The notes under the pieces were generated by a model. That model saw nothing but the letters and a program-made list of their open reading frames with translations. It made no database searches and was not told where the DNA came from. Below are positions 39,968 to 40,906 of a DNA stretch of 40,906 nucleotides, piece after piece; position 1 is the stretch's first letter, and each line of letters starts with the position of its first letter. The translations under genes were made by a program, and so were the position numbers. This DNA comes from a virus, in IMG/VR virus record IMGVR_UViG_3300009175_000034, positions 1 to 40,906 of that record, one strand, 5' to 3'.

Positions 39968-40375
39968 CTACATCTGTAACTCCTTGAATACCTCGGTAAA
40001 ATTCTCAGCAAAGAATTTCGACCATTCTGGTGTAGGAAAGCTAAGGCGAGAACCGGCACTCGAAACCGAATACTCGAAGTGGCAAAACGAATAGTCGAAC
40101 CGGAAAAAGGGAGCCACGATAAAATATGGCCACCATTTGTATTGATTAGTGTCATGACCATCGGCCGTTTTTTCTTCATAGCGCCAGGCAGCATTGGACA
40201 TGAGTAGTACCTGGTTATGTGCTGTCCGGTACGGTGTGGTGTATCCATTCATTGCCTGGTCATAATCCTTGCAGGCTACTTCATCAGCCAGTTTATACAC
40301 GTCCTCAATGGTTTTGATCGTTGAAAAATCAAAAGCTTTTTTCTTTGAATTTTTTTCTTTCGCTGCTTTTTTCAT
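39968..40375 (-). CDS. Tandem-family phage protein, copy 1 (135 aa)
   Basis: Complete member of the three-copy family. After a basic Lys-rich start (MKKAAKEKNSKKK) comes TIKTIEDVYKLADEVACKDY, then DQAMNGYTTPYRTAHN, KWWPYFIVAPFFRF, and SAGSRLSFP before a helical end (FFAENFTEVFKELQM). Copy 2 aligns along its whole length, copy 3 in the second half. A 28-base block is nearly identical between copies (40038-40065 here), so duplication is recent or gene conversion is ongoing. Function is unknown. Confidence 0.78.
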   Translation of the reverse strand: MKKAAKEKNSKKKAFDFSTIKTIEDVYKLADEVACKDYDQAMNGYTTPYRTAHNQVLLMSNAAWRYEEKTADGHDTNQYKWWPYFIVAPFFRFDYSFCHFEYSVSSAGSRLSFPTPEWSKFFAENFTEVFKELQM

Positions 40376-40386
40376 GCTCTTAAGTT

Positions 40387-40797
40387 TTAGAATTGTAAAT
40401 CTTTGAAAATTTCCATCAGGAACTTTTCCCCGAAGAAATCTGACATCGCTTCTAAAGGGAAGCTAAGGCGAGAACCGGCACCCGAAAGCGAATACACGAA
40501 GTGGTAATACGAATAGTAGAACCGGAAAACGGGAGCCATAACAAAGAACGGCCACCACTTTTTCTGATTGGTGTTATTACCATCAGGTTTTTCACCAACT
40601 AGTGCCCATGCAACACTTGATAGCATTCTTGCCTTGTTGTATGATACACGGTCCGGAGTCGTATACCCTGCCATGGCCTGATCGTAATCCTTACGAGTTT
40701 CTTCATCAGCCAATTCATACACTCGTTCAATGGTTTCGATTGTTTTAAAATCTACCACTGGATCTGTTCCTTGATTTTGTGTTGTTTGATTTTCCAT
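40387..40797 (-). CDS. Tandem-family phage protein, copy 2 (136 aa)
   Basis: Complete member of the same family (TIETIERVYELADEETRKDY, then DQAMAGYTTPDR, KWWPFFVMAPVFRFYY, GAGSRLSFP, FFGEKFLMEIFKDLQF). Eleven bases separate it from copy 1. It is the copy that best matches the two window-edge fragments, which it bridges exactly with a 31-base gap (40488-40518). The conserved C-terminal half and variable N-terminal start suggest that one end carries a shared function and the other target specificity. That is inference. Confidence 0.78.
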   Translation of the reverse strand: MENQTTQNQGTDPVVDFKTIETIERVYELADEETRKDYDQAMAGYTTPDRVSYNKARMLSSVAWALVGEKPDGNNTNQKKWWPFFVMAPVFRFYYSYYHFVYSLSGAGSRLSFPLEAMSDFFGEKFLMEIFKDLQF

Positions 40798-40808
40798 GAT
40801 TTTTGACT

Positions 40809-40906
40809 TTAGTTTTGTAAATCTTTGTAAATATCTATCAGCAGCTTTCCGAAGAAATCTGACATCTCTTCTAAGGGAAAGCTAAGGCGAGAACCGGCAC
40901 CCGAAA
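40809..40906 (-). CDS. Tandem-family phage protein, copy 3, C-terminal part (cut by window end)
   Basis: TAA at 40809-40811 ends a frame that is open to the window edge: GAGSRLSFPLEEMSDFFGKL, then LIDIYKDLQN. The last base of the window is the last base of the 28-base block shared with copies 1 and 2 (40879-40906 here). Its reading frame joins to the fragment at 1-348 if a 31-base link of the copy-2 type is present. The product is then about 158 residues with a longer, different N-terminus. Confidence 0.75.
   Translation of the reverse strand, partial: SGAGSRLSFPLEEMSDFFGKLLIDIYKDLQN

Noticed and set aside
1-40906. CRISPR array, diversity-generating retroelement or tRNA
   Set aside because: No regularly spaced direct repeats, reverse transcriptase or cloverleaf was recognised; tRNAs could be missed without a covariance scan.

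Overview
The window looks like most or all of a temperate, tailed (probably siphovirus-like) phage genome of a Bacteroidetes host, with both ends falling inside one gene. The Bacteroidetes assignment rests on a long-armed tyrosine integrase of the type common in that phylum, several matches to the Bacteroidetes -7 promoter element TAnnTTTG, structural proteins resembling those of Bacteroides-type prophages, and the general absence of strong Shine-Dalgarno sequences. No tRNA, rRNA or CRISPR array was recognised. The first 348 bases hold the N-terminal part, and the last 98 bases the C-terminal part, of a gene from a family that has two more complete copies at 39968-40797. Aligned to its neighbour, the broken copy lacks only 31 bases, so the natural reading is a circular or circularly permuted molecule of about 40.94 kb cut at a repeat.

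Layout. A divergent lysogeny switch (7165-7318) separates a plus-strand XRE repressor and integrase (7319-9177) from a minus-strand early operon (7164 down to 738): a small HTH protein, a LuxR-type HTH regulator, small unknowns and a very large primase-helicase. Next to the primase end is a 390-base non-coding stretch with repeated TCCAAC words, a candidate origin. Almost everything else is one long minus-strand block, read from high to low coordinates. It starts with the tandem family, a zinc-ribbon protein and an ASCH protein. Head genes follow: S49 protease, major capsid protein with C-terminal decoration domains, tail-tube-like protein, a gene split by A7 runs, a PLD-like protein, and small and large terminase. 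Then come RadC, the portal (apparently frameshifted), neck and connector candidates, lysis genes (GH108 muramidase, holin-like proteins, a candidate unimolecular spanin), the tape measure and two large tail-tip proteins.

Within the late block, 16193-19443 is a cassette of non-virion genes with their own signals: a hicBA toxin-antitoxin pair, a lipoprotein, three tiny genes and a Bro-N protein. It has Bacteroidetes-type promoters at 19299, 17863 and 17068, a predicted three-way-junction RNA leader (17745-17815) and, at its downstream end, nine consecutive hairpins in 265 bases (16237-16501). The hairpin array, the three-way-junction leader, the slippery A7 gene near the terminase, the portal frameshift and the integrase arm-type repeats are the most unusual items. 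Function is unknown for roughly a third of the genes.
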